DNA of 64,000 nucleotides from Glo-17 sp964637835 (lineage in GTDB: Bacteria; Krumholzibacteriota; Krumholzibacteriia; LZORAL124-64-63), in assembly GCA_964637835.1 (NCBI GenBank), contig CAZWYF010000011.1:20769-84768 (forward strand). Reading direction: 5' to 3'. Positions 16,801 to 25,291 of the stretch are shown one piece after another. The position numbers were made by a program, and so were the translations under genes. The notes below the pieces were generated by a model. It was not told the origin of the DNA. It saw nothing but the letters and a program-made list of their open reading frames with translations, and did not search any database. The number at the start of each line of letters is the position of its first letter. The first letter of the stretch is position 1.

Positions 16801-19278
16801 ATGTACCGCCTGCCATCCGCCATCCTGCTCGCCGGCGCGCTCCTGCTCGCCACCGGCGCCCTCGCCCGGGTCCAGCCCACCGCCACGCTCCAGCCGGTCC
16901 GTCCGCTGGCCGCCGTGGATCTCCTGGAACTGCCGGCGGTGGACGCGTCGGCCGCTGCCGCCGAGGACGAGATCCGCGACCTGCAGGGCGAGCCCCAGCG
17001 CTTCGCCATCCCGGAGAAGGTCCGGGTCACCCCCGAGACCCACGGCACCTGGGAAGACCTGGCCGACCCCCGCTTCCAGCTCTGGCGCCTGCGCATCGCC
17101 GCGCCCGGCGCCCTCTCGCTCAACGCCGGCTTCGAGAGCTTCCGCCTGCCCAAGGGGGGCCGCCTGGTGGTCCATCCCGCCGGCGGCACGGAGCTGGCCC
17201 GCGAGTTCACCGAGCGGGACAACCAGCCCCACGGCCAGCTCTGGACCCCGGTGATCCTGGGCACCGAGATGGTCCTCGAGCTGACCCTGCCCCGGGAGAG
17301 CCGTCACGACTACCAGCTCGAGCTCACCCAGGTGGGCAAGGGCTATCGCTACTTCGGCGAGACCCTGGGCGACAAGTCCGGCGCCTGCAACAACGACGTC
17401 GTCTGCCCCGAGGGCGACCCCTGGCGCGCGGAGATCAACAGCAATGCCGTGTACACGCTCAACGGCTTCTGGACCTGCTCCGGCGTCATGGTCAACAACA
17501 CCGCCGAGGACGCCACGCCCTACTTCCTGACCGCCGACCACTGCGGCATCAGCACCAGCAACGACGCCTCCATGGTGGTCTACTGGAACTTCCAGAGCCC
17601 CGTCTGCGGCCAGCAGGGCGGCGGCTCGCTGGAGGACAACCAGACCGGCGCCATCCTGCGCGCCAGCTACGGCAGCAGCGATTTCGCCCTGGTGGAGCTC
17701 GAGGAGCTGCCGGATCCCAGCTGGAACGTCACCTATTCCGGCTGGAACCGCAGCGACGAGGATCCCGCCCAGGTGGTGGCCATCCACCACCCGAGCACCG
17801 ACGAGAAGTCCATCAGCTTCGAGGACGATCCCACCACCACCACCAGCTACCTGGGCACCAGCGTTCCCGGAGACGGCACCCATATCCGCGTGGCCGACTG
17901 GGACGACGGCACCACCGAGCCGGGTAGCAGCGGCTCGCCCATCTACAACGCCGCGAAGCAGATCGTCGGCCAGCTCCATGGCGGCTACGCCGCCTGCGGG
18001 AACGACCTCGCCGACTGGTACGGCCGCATCTCCGTGAGCTGGAGCGGCGGCGGCGCCAGCAGCTCGCGCCTCAGCGACTGGCTCGATCCGCTGGGCCAGG
18101 CGCCCGTGGCCATCGACACCTTCGACCCCAACGCCACCGGCCTGGGCGTCGCGCCGTTCAGCCCCCTCTCCAGCCAGGGCGAGCCCGGCGGTCCCTTCAG
18201 CCCGACCAGCGTGGAGTACACCCTGGAGAACCGCGGCGAGACACCGTTCTTCTTCACCGTGGACGCCGACCAGCCGTGGATCGACGTGAGCACCAGCGGC
18301 GGCAACCTCGCCCCCGGCGAGACCACCACCGTGACCGTGAGCATCGCCCCGGCGGCCGCCACCCTGCCGGTGGGCCTGTACACGGGCCTGGTCGCCTTCA
18401 CCAACGCCACCACCGGCGACGGCGACACCGTCCGGCCGGTGAACCTGCAGGTGGGCACGGTCCAGACCATCTACAGCTGGGACCTGGGCACCGACCCCGG
18501 CTGGGAGCGCGAGGGCGAGTGGGCCTTCGGCGAACCCCAGGGCCAGGGTGGCCAGTACGGCAATCCCGATCCCTCGAGCGCCTACACCGGACTGAACGTC
18601 CTCGGCTACGACCTCGCCGGCGATTACGGCAACAACCTGCCCGAGCATGCCCTGACCACCGACGCCATCGACTGCTCCGAGCTGCAGGCCGTCACCCTCC
18701 GCTTCCGCCGCTTCCTCAACGTCGAGCGACCCGCGTACGACCACGCCTACGTGCGCGCCAGCACCGACGGCACCACGTGGACCACCATCTGGGAGAACGG
18801 TGGCGAGATCACCGACGACGAGTGGCAGCAGGTGGAGTACGACCTCAGCGCCCTGGCCGACGGCGAGCCCACCGTGTTCATCCGCTGGGTGATGGGCACC
18901 ACGGACGGCAGCTGGCAGTACAGCGGCTGGAACCTGGATGACATCGAGATCCGCGGCCTGCGCGGCGGCACCACCACCAGCGCGCCGGACACGCCGCTGG
19001 CGGTGACCGAGCTGCAGGGCGCCGCGCCCAATCCCTTCAACCCCCGCACCGAGGTGCGCTTCACCCTCGCCCGCGACGGTGAGGCCAGCCTGACCATCCA
19101 CGATGCCCGCGGCCGCCTGGTCCGTGTGCTGCAGGAGGGCCGCCTGCCGGGCGGCGAGCACACCATCGCCTGGAACGGTACCGACCAGCAGGGGCGGCGC
19201 CTGGGCAGCGGCGTCTACTTCGCCCGCCTGGTGGCCGACGGCTCGGCGAGCACCAGCAAGCTCGTCCTGGTCAAGTGA
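16801..19278 (+). CDS. Secreted trypsin-fold (lysyl-endopeptidase-like) protease with FlgD-type C-terminal domain
   Basis: An 825-residue exported protein; ATG 16801 has GAGGAG just upstream. Signal peptide about 1-21. A propeptide-like beta domain (about 60-180) precedes an S1-type protease core with triad His247 (TADHCG), Asp294 (DFALVEL) and Ser377 (PGSSGSP), and Cys pairs resembling lysyl endopeptidases. Next are an Ig-like domain (about 465-555), a MAM-like or immune-inhibitor-A-like jelly roll (about 560-720) and a C-terminal FlgD-like Ig domain with NPFNPRTEVRF and SGVYFARL. That last domain ends in a Lys-rich strand like type IX sorting tails; sorting by such a system is an inference. 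A shorter paralogue is at 57963-59585. Confidence 0.9.
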   Translation: MYRLPSAILLAGALLLATGALARVQPTATLQPVRPLAAVDLLELPAVDASAAAAEDEIRDLQGEPQRFAIPEKVRVTPETHGTWEDLADPRFQLWRLRIAAPGALSLNAGFESFRLPKGGRLVVHPAGGTELAREFTERDNQPHGQLWTPVILGTEMVLELTLPRESRHDYQLELTQVGKGYRYFGETLGDKSGACNNDVVCPEGDPWRAEINSNAVYTLNGFWTCSGVMVNNTAEDATPYFLTADHCGISTSNDASMVVYWNFQSPVCGQQGGGSLEDNQTGAILRASYGSSDFALVELEELPDPSWNVTYSGWNRSDEDPAQVVAIHHPSTDEKSISFEDDPTTTTSYLGTSVPGDGTHIRVADWDDGTTEPGSSGSPIYNAAKQIVGQLHGGYAACGNDLADWYGRISVSWSGGGASSSRLSDWLDPLGQAPVAIDTFDPNATGLGVAPFSPLSSQGEPGGPFSPTSVEYTLENRGETPFFFTVDADQPWIDVSTSGGNLAPGETTTVTVSIAPAAATLPVGLYTGLVAFTNATTGDGDTVRPVNLQVGTVQTIYSWDLGTDPGWEREGEWAFGEPQGQGGQYGNPDPSSAYTGLNVLGYDLAGDYGNNLPEHALTTDAIDCSELQAVTLRFRRFLNVERPAYDHAYVRASTDGTTWTTIWENGGEITDDEWQQVEYDLSALADGEPTVFIRWVMGTTDGSWQYSGWNLDDIEIRGLRGGTTTSAPDTPLAVTELQGAAPNPFNPRTEVRFTLARDGEASLTIHDARGRLVRVLQEGRLPGGEHTIAWNGTDQQGRRLGSGVYFARLVADGSASTSKLVLVK

Positions 19279-19339
19279 TGGGGCCCGGCTAGTCGAGCCG
19301 CGACGAGCCGGCCGCCGGTGCCCGACCGGCGGGCCGCTT

Positions 19340-19375
19340 GCGAAGAGGTCGTCCCCGCGGGGGCGGCCTCTTCGC
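19340..19375 (+). terminator. hairpin terminator after the multidomain protease
   Basis: Arms GCGAAGAGG (19340-19348) and CCTCTTCGC (19367-19375) pair perfectly, with an inner CCCC/GGGG stem around a GCG loop. No T-tract follows, so termination may need a factor. Confidence 0.55.
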
Positions 19376-19428
19376 GTCCCGGCCATCGCGCCCGCGCCGG
19401 TCGCCCGCACCATCGCCCAACCCGCGCC

Positions 19429-19458
19429 TTTACAGGTCTTGCCGCCCATGCGTAAGAT
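19429..19458 (+). promoter_or_regulatory. sigma-70-type promoter of the ACE-like gene
   Basis: TTTACA (19429-19434), an 18-base spacer and TAAGAT (19453-19458). The transcript start would be near 19465, about 52 bases before the ATG at 19517. Confidence 0.5.
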
Positions 19459-19516
19459 CCGCCCGTAACGCCCGCAGCAGGGAGGCTGCCGGGCCGACCG
19501 GCCCGAAAGGAGAGGG

Positions 19517-21391
19517 ATGGACGTCCGCAGGCTGGCTCTCGCCGGAGTGGTGCTCCTGATCGCGGGAGTGGCGCTCATCTTCCTGCTCGCGCGCAGCGAC
19601 CAGGCCGGCCGGTCCGCTCCCCCCCACCGGGTGGCCGCCGACCTGCCGCCCCCCGCCCGCGGCGAGGTGGCGGACTTCCTGGCGGAGTACAACGAGACCT
19701 ACCGCGAGCTGTGGACCGCCGCGGAGACCGCGCGCTGGCTCGCCGCCGTGGACATCTCCCCCGACCACAGCAAGGCCGCCATCACCGCCGCCCAGAACCT
19801 GGCGGACTTCGTGGGCAGCCGCCAGATCATCGACCAGCTCCAGCGCCTGCGCCGGGCGGAGGACCTGACGCTGCTCGAGCGCCGGCAACTCGATCAGGCG
19901 TGGCAGCTCGCCGCCCACCATCCCGGCACCACCCCGGCCACCGTGCGCAAGCTGCTGCAGACCGAGGCCGCCCAGCTCGCCCGCCTGCACGGCCATCGCT
20001 ACCAGCTGGTCCTGGGCGGTGGCGAGCAGCAGGCGCTGACCGCCAACCAGATCGATCGCCTGCTGCAGGACAGCCGCGACCTGGACCAGCGCCGCCGCGT
20101 CTGGGAGACGGCCGCCGCCGTGGGGCCCCAGCTGCGCGACGGACTGGAGCAGCTGCGCGAGCTGCGCAACGCCCTCGCCGAGCGCATGGACTACCCCAGC
20201 TACTTCGACCTCGCCAGCGCCGACTACGGCATGACCGCCAGCGAGCTGATGATCCTCGTGGACGACCTCGTCGAGGGCCTGCGCCCGCTGTACGAGCAGC
20301 TGCACTGCTGGGTCCGCCACGAGCTGGCCGCGCGCTACGGCGTGGACACCCCGCCCGACCTGATCCCCGCCCACTGGCTGCCCGACCGCTGGGGCGGCCG
20401 CTGGCCGGGCATCGTGGCGGGGGTGGATCTCGACGGCATGGTGCGTGACGTCTCCCCGCAGTGGATCATCGAGCAGGGCGAGCGCTTCTACATGAGCCTG
20501 GGCTTCTCCGCCCTGCCGCTCACCTTCTGGGGCCGCAGCGACCTCTACGAGCTGCCGCCCGACGCCAACCGCCAGAAGCACACCGGCGCGGAGTCCTGGC
20601 ACCTGGACCTGGACCAGGACGTGCGCGCGCTGATGAACGTGCGCAACGACTTCGCCTGGTTCACCACCGTCCATCGCGAGCTGGGCGAGATCTACTACTT
20701 CCTGGGCTACGCCCGGCCCGAGGTGCCGCCGGTGCTACGCCGCGGCGCCAACGGCGCCTTCCCCGGCGCCATCGGCAGCCTGGCCGCCCTGGCCAGCACC
20801 CAGGAGTCCTACCTCCTGGAGGTGGGCATGCTGGATGCCGCCGAGGCGCCCGAGCAGATCCGCTGGCTGCTCAGCCAGGCGCTCACCGGTCCGGTGGTCT
20901 TCCTGCCCTTCGCCGCCGGCACGGTCACCCACTGGGAATACGACTTCTACGTCGGCGACCTGCCCCGCCATCGCTTCAACGAGCGCTGGTGGGAGCATGC
21001 CGCCCGCTTCCAGGGCATCGCCCCGCCGGCGCCCCGCGGCGAGGACCACTGCGACCCGGCCACCCTCGCGGCCATCACCGAGCAGCCGGCCGAGTTCTAC
21101 GACCGCGTGGTGGGCGACGTGATCATGCATCAGCTGCACCGGTACATCTGCCGTCAGATCCTGGGCCAGGATGTCCACGAGGCCAACTACCGCGGCAACA
21201 CGGAGATCGGGATCTATCTCGACTCCATCCTCGCCGCCGGGGCCACCCGCGACTGGGAGCGGCTGCTCCACGAGGCCACCGGCGAGCCCCTGAGCGCCAC
21301 CGCCATGCTCGACTACTACGAGCCGCTGCTCCGCTGGCTCGAGGCGCAGAACGCCGGCCGGGCGGTGGGCTGGACCACGCCCGAGGGCTAA
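19517..21391 (+). CDS. ACE-like (peptidase family M2) protein lacking the zinc site
   Basis: A 624-residue protein of normal ACE-domain length, with an N-terminal membrane anchor or uncleaved signal (about 6-25). ATG 19517 follows GGAGAGGG. The fold is recognisable along its length, for example VFLPFAAGTVTHWEYDFYVGDLPRHRFNERWW in pieces and RRGANGAF. The zinc motif HExxH should lie at 387-391 but reads RELGE: Arg387 and Glu391 replace both histidines, while the catalytic Glu388 stays. The third ligand Glu, expected in a FHEAIG motif, is Gly417 (FPGAIG). The protein is therefore probably not a zinc peptidase; a binding or signalling role, as in nematode ACN-1, is an inference. It stands between two hairpin/promoter regions and is likely monocistronic. 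Confidence 0.88.
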   Translation: MDVRRLALAGVVLLIAGVALIFLLARSDQAGRSAPPHRVAADLPPPARGEVADFLAEYNETYRELWTAAETARWLAAVDISPDHSKAAITAAQNLADFVGSRQIIDQLQRLRRAEDLTLLERRQLDQAWQLAAHHPGTTPATVRKLLQTEAAQLARLHGHRYQLVLGGGEQQALTANQIDRLLQDSRDLDQRRRVWETAAAVGPQLRDGLEQLRELRNALAERMDYPSYFDLASADYGMTASELMILVDDLVEGLRPLYEQLHCWVRHELAARYGVDTPPDLIPAHWLPDRWGGRWPGIVAGVDLDGMVRDVSPQWIIEQGERFYMSLGFSALPLTFWGRSDLYELPPDANRQKHTGAESWHLDLDQDVRALMNVRNDFAWFTTVHRELGEIYYFLGYARPEVPPVLRRGANGAFPGAIGSLAALASTQESYLLEVGMLDAAEAPEQIRWLLSQALTGPVVFLPFAAGTVTHWEYDFYVGDLPRHRFNERWWEHAARFQGIAPPAPRGEDHCDPATLAAITEQPAEFYDRVVGDVIMHQLHRYICRQILGQDVHEANYRGNTEIGIYLDSILAAGATRDWERLLHEATGEPLSATAMLDYYEPLLRWLEAQNAGRAVGWTTPEG

Positions 21392-21396
21392 CCCCG

Positions 21397-22230
21397 TCAG
21401 GCCAGCAGGCGCCAGCGGTTCAGGGCCGCCTGGATGTGCTCTCCCGTCTCCCAGTCGTGGGTGGAGCCGTGCAGGCTGTGGGGCACCACGAAGATCACGA
21501 AGGTCACCACCGCCGCCGCGACGGCCCAGCCGGGCCCGTCGCGCCCTCCGCGCCGGACGCGCCACAGGGCGATGGCCCAGAAGAGCACCGCCAGGGCCAG
21601 CTTGTTGTCGGTGAGGTCCTCCCCCACCGGCCAGCCCGTCCAGTAGGCGTCGAAGGCGTACCGCTGCACGATGGGGCCGAGCATCAGGCCTCCCACGCCC
21701 AGCAGCACCAGGGTCCCGGCGGTGAGCGCGGCGAGCCGCGGGCCCCGCACCAGGGCCTCCAGACCCGCGCGCAGGCTCAGCAGCATGCCGAAGAACATGG
21801 CGAAGACGTGCACGCCCAGGATGGGGCCCGGCACCGCGCCCTTGAAGCGCGCCCGGGAGGGGACGGTCACCGTGCTGCCACGACCATCGGTGATCGCGAC
21901 GCGGTACTCGATCTTGGCCGCCTTCACCGCCTGGCCCGGCAACTCGGCGACGAGCCGGTCGCCGTCGCGCTGCATGGCCACCGCCTGCCAGGGGTCGTCG
22001 GTGGGCCAGCGTCGCCACCGCACCTCGCCCGTCAGCGGCGCCGGCGCCTCGAGGTCGATCGCCACCGGGGCGCCGATGGTCTGCGACCGCGGCAGCTTGC
22101 CCCGCACCGTCACCTCGGCGACGGAGGCGTCCACCCGCAGCGGATACGTCGGCCCCGTCATCCGCTGCCACACCGCACTGCCCACCGTCACCACCACCGC
22201 CACCAGCCACAGCAACAGATTCCGCCGCAT
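21397..22230 (-). CDS. Membrane protein of unknown function
   Basis: A 277-residue protein. One membrane segment lies at the N-terminus (about 4-20), then a soluble beta-rich domain (about 30-130, with RVDASVAEVTVRGKLP and SRARFKGAVPG). Four more segments follow (about 135-155, 160-185, 208-225 and 232-250), ending in a tail with HDWETGEHIQAALNRWRLLA. The soluble domain probably faces the periplasm. I do not recognise a named family; proteins of this plan are found in many uncultured Gram-negative lineages. It converges on the ACE-like gene with five bases between stops. Confidence 0.7.
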   Translation of the reverse strand: MRRNLLLWLVAVVVTVGSAVWQRMTGPTYPLRVDASVAEVTVRGKLPRSQTIGAPVAIDLEAPAPLTGEVRWRRWPTDDPWQAVAMQRDGDRLVAELPGQAVKAAKIEYRVAITDGRGSTVTVPSRARFKGAVPGPILGVHVFAMFFGMLLSLRAGLEALVRGPRLAALTAGTLVLLGVGGLMLGPIVQRYAFDAYWTGWPVGEDLTDNKLALAVLFWAIALWRVRRGGRDGPGWAVAAAVVTFVIFVVPHSLHGSTHDWETGEHIQAALNRWRLLA

Positions 22231-22358
22231 GTTTCCACTCCCGAGACCGACGCCTCATCGCGTCGAGCCAGATCAGAGAACCCGGGCGAGGAATCTATCA
22301 TTCCGCCCCCGGGACGGGCAAGGAGTAGCCGGAAGACCCGGGTTCGCCGGCGGACCGC

Positions 22359-23084
22359 TCAGAGACCGGCAGCCACGCTCCGGAAGACCGCCTCGAGGTC
22401 GTCGTGACGCTGGCACGCCAGGTGATCGAGGGGCGTCTCGCCCCGGTTGACGATCACCAGGTCGCCCCCCGCCTGCAGGGTGGCCAGCGGCACCGACGCC
22501 GCCGGCTGCACCAGCAGCGAGGAACCGAGCACCAGGGTGAGGTCGGCCGCGGCAGCCTCGGCGAAGGCCGCGTCCAGGGCGCCGTCCGGCAACATCTCGC
22601 CGAAGAACGTCACGTCGGGCTTGACCACGCCCCGGCAATCCTCGCACCGCGGCACGCGGCCCTCGCCCACGCGCTCGCTCGCCCAGGCGAAGGGGTACTG
22701 GCGGCCACAGCCGAGGCAGGTATGCCAGGCGGGCGAGCCATGCAACTCGATCACCCGCCGGGATCCCGCGCGCTGATGCAGCATGTCGATGTTCTGGGTC
22801 ACCACCGCGGCCACCCGGCCGGCCGCCTCCAGGCGCGCGCACTCGACATGCACCAGGCTGGGCTCGTGGTCGGCCGCACCATAGACCAGGTCGCGCCCAT
22901 GAGCGTAGAAGAGCCCCGGGTCGCGGCGGAAGACCTCGACGTCGAAGATCAGGTCGCCGTCGATCTCCCGGTACACGCCATCCGGGCCCCGGAAGTCCGG
23001 GATCCCCGACAGCGTGGAGACGCCGGCGCCAGTGAAGACCAGCGTGCGGCGGCTGTCCCGCCAGAGGCTCAGCAGGGATTCCAT
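22359..23084 (-). CDS. Sirtuin (NAD-dependent protein deacylase)
   Basis: A 241-residue Sir2 protein, of normal bacterial length, that removes acyl groups from lysine using NAD. ATG 23084 has AAGGA seven bases upstream; the frame extends further but that part is not protein-like. NAD motifs are GAGVSTLSGIPDFRG and GSSLLVQPA; the catalytic His is in IELHGS; TQNIDMLH is conserved. The zinc site has all four Cys (CLGC and CEDC). The acyl preference cannot be decided: the Tyr/Arg pair of desuccinylases is not seen, so deacetylase activity is more likely. Confidence 0.95.
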   Translation of the reverse strand: MESLLSLWRDSRRTLVFTGAGVSTLSGIPDFRGPDGVYREIDGDLIFDVEVFRRDPGLFYAHGRDLVYGAADHEPSLVHVECARLEAAGRVAAVVTQNIDMLHQRAGSRRVIELHGSPAWHTCLGCGRQYPFAWASERVGEGRVPRCEDCRGVVKPDVTFFGEMLPDGALDAAFAEAAAADLTLVLGSSLLVQPAASVPLATLQAGGDLVIVNRGETPLDHLACQRHDDLEAVFRSVAAGL

Positions 23085-23311
23085 CGGCGTCCTTCCCGGA
23101 CCGTCGGCGGCGGCCCCACGCCATGGTAGCGGGCGCCGGACGGCGCGGCCACCGGATCCTCTCACGCGGCAGAACTTGCCGCCGCGACCGCCGGGCGCTC
23201 GCCGCCCCCAAGCTCCAGCAGACCCTCATCCTTCGCTCTCAAGATATTGTCACTGAATCATCTGGCGCCTCGGAGCCAGCGACAGCCAGCCGGGCCGCGA
23301 GTCGTGATCGG

Positions 23312-23328
23312 CTGGCACGGCCCCTGCA
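23312..23328 (+). promoter_or_regulatory. sigma-54 (RpoN) -24/-12 promoter of the chemoreceptor gene
   Basis: CTGGCACG GCCC CTGCA matches the sigma-54 consensus YTGGCACGrNNNTTGCW at all but one base. The invariant GG (23314-23315) and GC (23326-23327) are spaced by exactly 10 bases. The start point would be near 23339, 45 bases before the ATG at 23384. No enhancer-binding protein gene is in the window. Confidence 0.6.
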
Positions 23329-23383
23329 GCGCCCGCCCCGAGAGAACCTGCCGCAGGGGCTCCAATCGAGGTGACCGCGCCCC

Positions 23384-25291
23384 ATGAGGATCAGGCCCGC
23401 CATCATCACGAGCAGCGCCGGGCTGGCCGGGATCGCCCTGGCCATCGGCACGCTCTGTCTGGTGACCCAGGCCCGCTGGGCCACCGGACCGCTGGCCGAC
23501 GCCGACCGCAGCCTCCAGGGGCTGCAGCAGCGGACGGCGGTCGAGCGTGCCGCGCGGCGCACCACCGACGCCGGCGAGGCCTACTTCCGCACCCTGGATG
23601 CGGCCCAGTTGACGGTGGCCGGCGAGCACCTCGGCGCCTTGACCGGCGCCCTGGGGGATCTCGATCGCCGCGGCATCGCCACCGCCGCCGACAGCCTGCA
23701 TCAGGCCGGCCTGCGCCTGGGCGCGGTGCTCGCCGGGGCCGAGGACGCCGCCGTGGATCTCATGACGGCCGAGCGCACCTGCTCCCGCACGGCCACCGCC
23801 CTGCGGGCCAAGCTCCGCGTGGTGCTGGCCGCCCAGGCCCAGCACCAGAAGACCGAGAACAGCCGTGACGGGCTGGACTTCTACACCCGGACCACCACGG
23901 CCGAACGCATCTTCATCGCCACCCAGGCCGACCGCTGGATGCTGGAACTCGAGCTCGCGCGCCGCGACCTGACCACCAGCCGCGACCTCGCCGCCCTGCG
24001 GCCCGTCCGGGCCCATCACGGCCGCATCCGCGACCTGCTCGCGCCGTGGGCCGAGCGCGGCGATCAGGAGGCCCGGCGCCTGGCCAGCGCCCTGGAGGAC
24101 CTCGACCGCCACGAGGCCGCCTTCGGCGAGTTGCAGCGGTCCTGGGCCCAGATCCTGGACCTCGAGGGGGACGGTCGTGCCGCCGCGCGGGAGCTCCGCC
24201 TGACCGCTGCCGAGCTGACGGCGGCGAGCCGACGCACCGCCGGCCGGCATGCCGCGGCCGCCCGGACGGCGAGCCAGCGCAGCATGCGCTGGACCATCCT
24301 GGGCCTGGTGCTGGCGGCCGTGGGCTCGGCGTTCCTGATCCACTGGAGCGACCGCAAGGTGGGACGACCCCTGGCCGCGGTGCAATCCGGCCTCCGGGCC
24401 GGGGCGCTGCGCGAGGCGGCCGCCGCCGTGCTGCAACGCGTCCAGCACCTGGAAGGCGCCCACCATGACAGCGGTGGCGCCTGGGACCAGGCCGCCACCG
24501 CCTGCGAGCGGTGGCGACAGGACACGGCCCGGCTCGACGCCCGAACCGCCACCGAGGCCATCGACGCCATGGACCGCAGCCACGCCGGCGCCCGACGCTC
24601 CCTCGAGCAGCTGGGCACCGCCATGGTGGGCGTGCAGGAGGCCACCGAGCAGACCGACCGGCTGCTCCGTGAGATCCGCGCCATCGCCACGCAGACCAAC
24701 CTGCTGGCCCTGAACGCCAGCGTGGAGGCCGCCCGGGCCGGCGAGGCGGGCAAGGGGTTCGCGGTGGTGGCCGAGGAGGTGCGCAAGCTGGCCCAGCACG
24801 CGTCCGAGGCGGTGGAGAGCTCGAGCGGGACCCTGGAGCGGTCGGCGCAGAGCAACCAGACCGCCGGCGAGGCGTGCCAGGGCCTGGGCGTGCACCTGGC
24901 GGGGGCCGAGCAGCGGGTCGTCGGCCTGCGCGAGCAGATCACCGACCTGGCCGCGGGGCTGGCCACGGGCAGCGAGATGTCCGCACGCCTGGTCCAGCTC
25001 GCCCGGCGCGAGCGGGCCGCCGGCCGCGCCACCCGGTCGCCCGAACGGGATCCCGCCGCCGCCGAGACGCTGCTGCGGGAGGTGAGCCGGGTCGAGCGCT
25101 TCGCCACCTGGCTCGGCCGCCTGGAGCCGGTGGCGGCGGCCGGACCGGACGCCCCACGGAAGGCCGGCCCCCCGGCTCCGGCAGCGACCGCCGTCGGCCC
25201 GGACGTCCGTGCGGGCGTGACCGGTGCCCCGGACCACGGGTTCGATCAGGACGAGCCGGCGATGTCCTCCAGTTCCGCCCAGCGCTGGTAG
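23384..25291 (+). CDS. Methyl-accepting chemotaxis-type protein
   Basis: A 635-residue receptor: membrane segment one (about 9-27), a large helical extracytoplasmic domain (about 30-300) and segment two (about 306-323). The cytoplasmic part has a reduced HAMP-like stretch and the signalling hairpin, with the conserved tip TNLLALNASVEAARAGEAGK and GFAVVAEEVRKLA. The segment around the tip is short compared with long-type receptors. The Ala/Pro-rich C-terminus lacks a CheR-binding pentapeptide. The start ATG lies behind a sigma-54-type promoter. The last 46 bases overlap the 3' end of uup on the other strand. No che genes are near. Ligand unknown. Confidence 0.9.
   Translation: MRIRPAIITSSAGLAGIALAIGTLCLVTQARWATGPLADADRSLQGLQQRTAVERAARRTTDAGEAYFRTLDAAQLTVAGEHLGALTGALGDLDRRGIATAADSLHQAGLRLGAVLAGAEDAAVDLMTAERTCSRTATALRAKLRVVLAAQAQHQKTENSRDGLDFYTRTTTAERIFIATQADRWMLELELARRDLTTSRDLAALRPVRAHHGRIRDLLAPWAERGDQEARRLASALEDLDRHEAAFGELQRSWAQILDLEGDGRAAARELRLTAAELTAASRRTAGRHAAAARTASQRSMRWTILGLVLAAVGSAFLIHWSDRKVGRPLAAVQSGLRAGALREAAAAVLQRVQHLEGAHHDSGGAWDQAATACERWRQDTARLDARTATEAIDAMDRSHAGARRSLEQLGTAMVGVQEATEQTDRLLREIRAIATQTNLLALNASVEAARAGEAGKGFAVVAEEVRKLAQHASEAVESSSGTLERSAQSNQTAGEACQGLGVHLAGAEQRVVGLREQITDLAAGLATGSEMSARLVQLARRERAAGRATRSPERDPAAAETLLREVSRVERFATWLGRLEPVAAAGPDAPRKAGPPAPAATAVGPDVRAGVTGAPDHGFDQDEPAMSSSSAQRW

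Noticed and set aside
16681..19692. Open frame of about 1000 codons on the minus strand opposite the multidomain protease
   Set aside because: Its composition (His/Gly/Val/Ala) is the antisense shadow of high-GC third positions, it matches no family, and the plus-strand frame carries clear domains.
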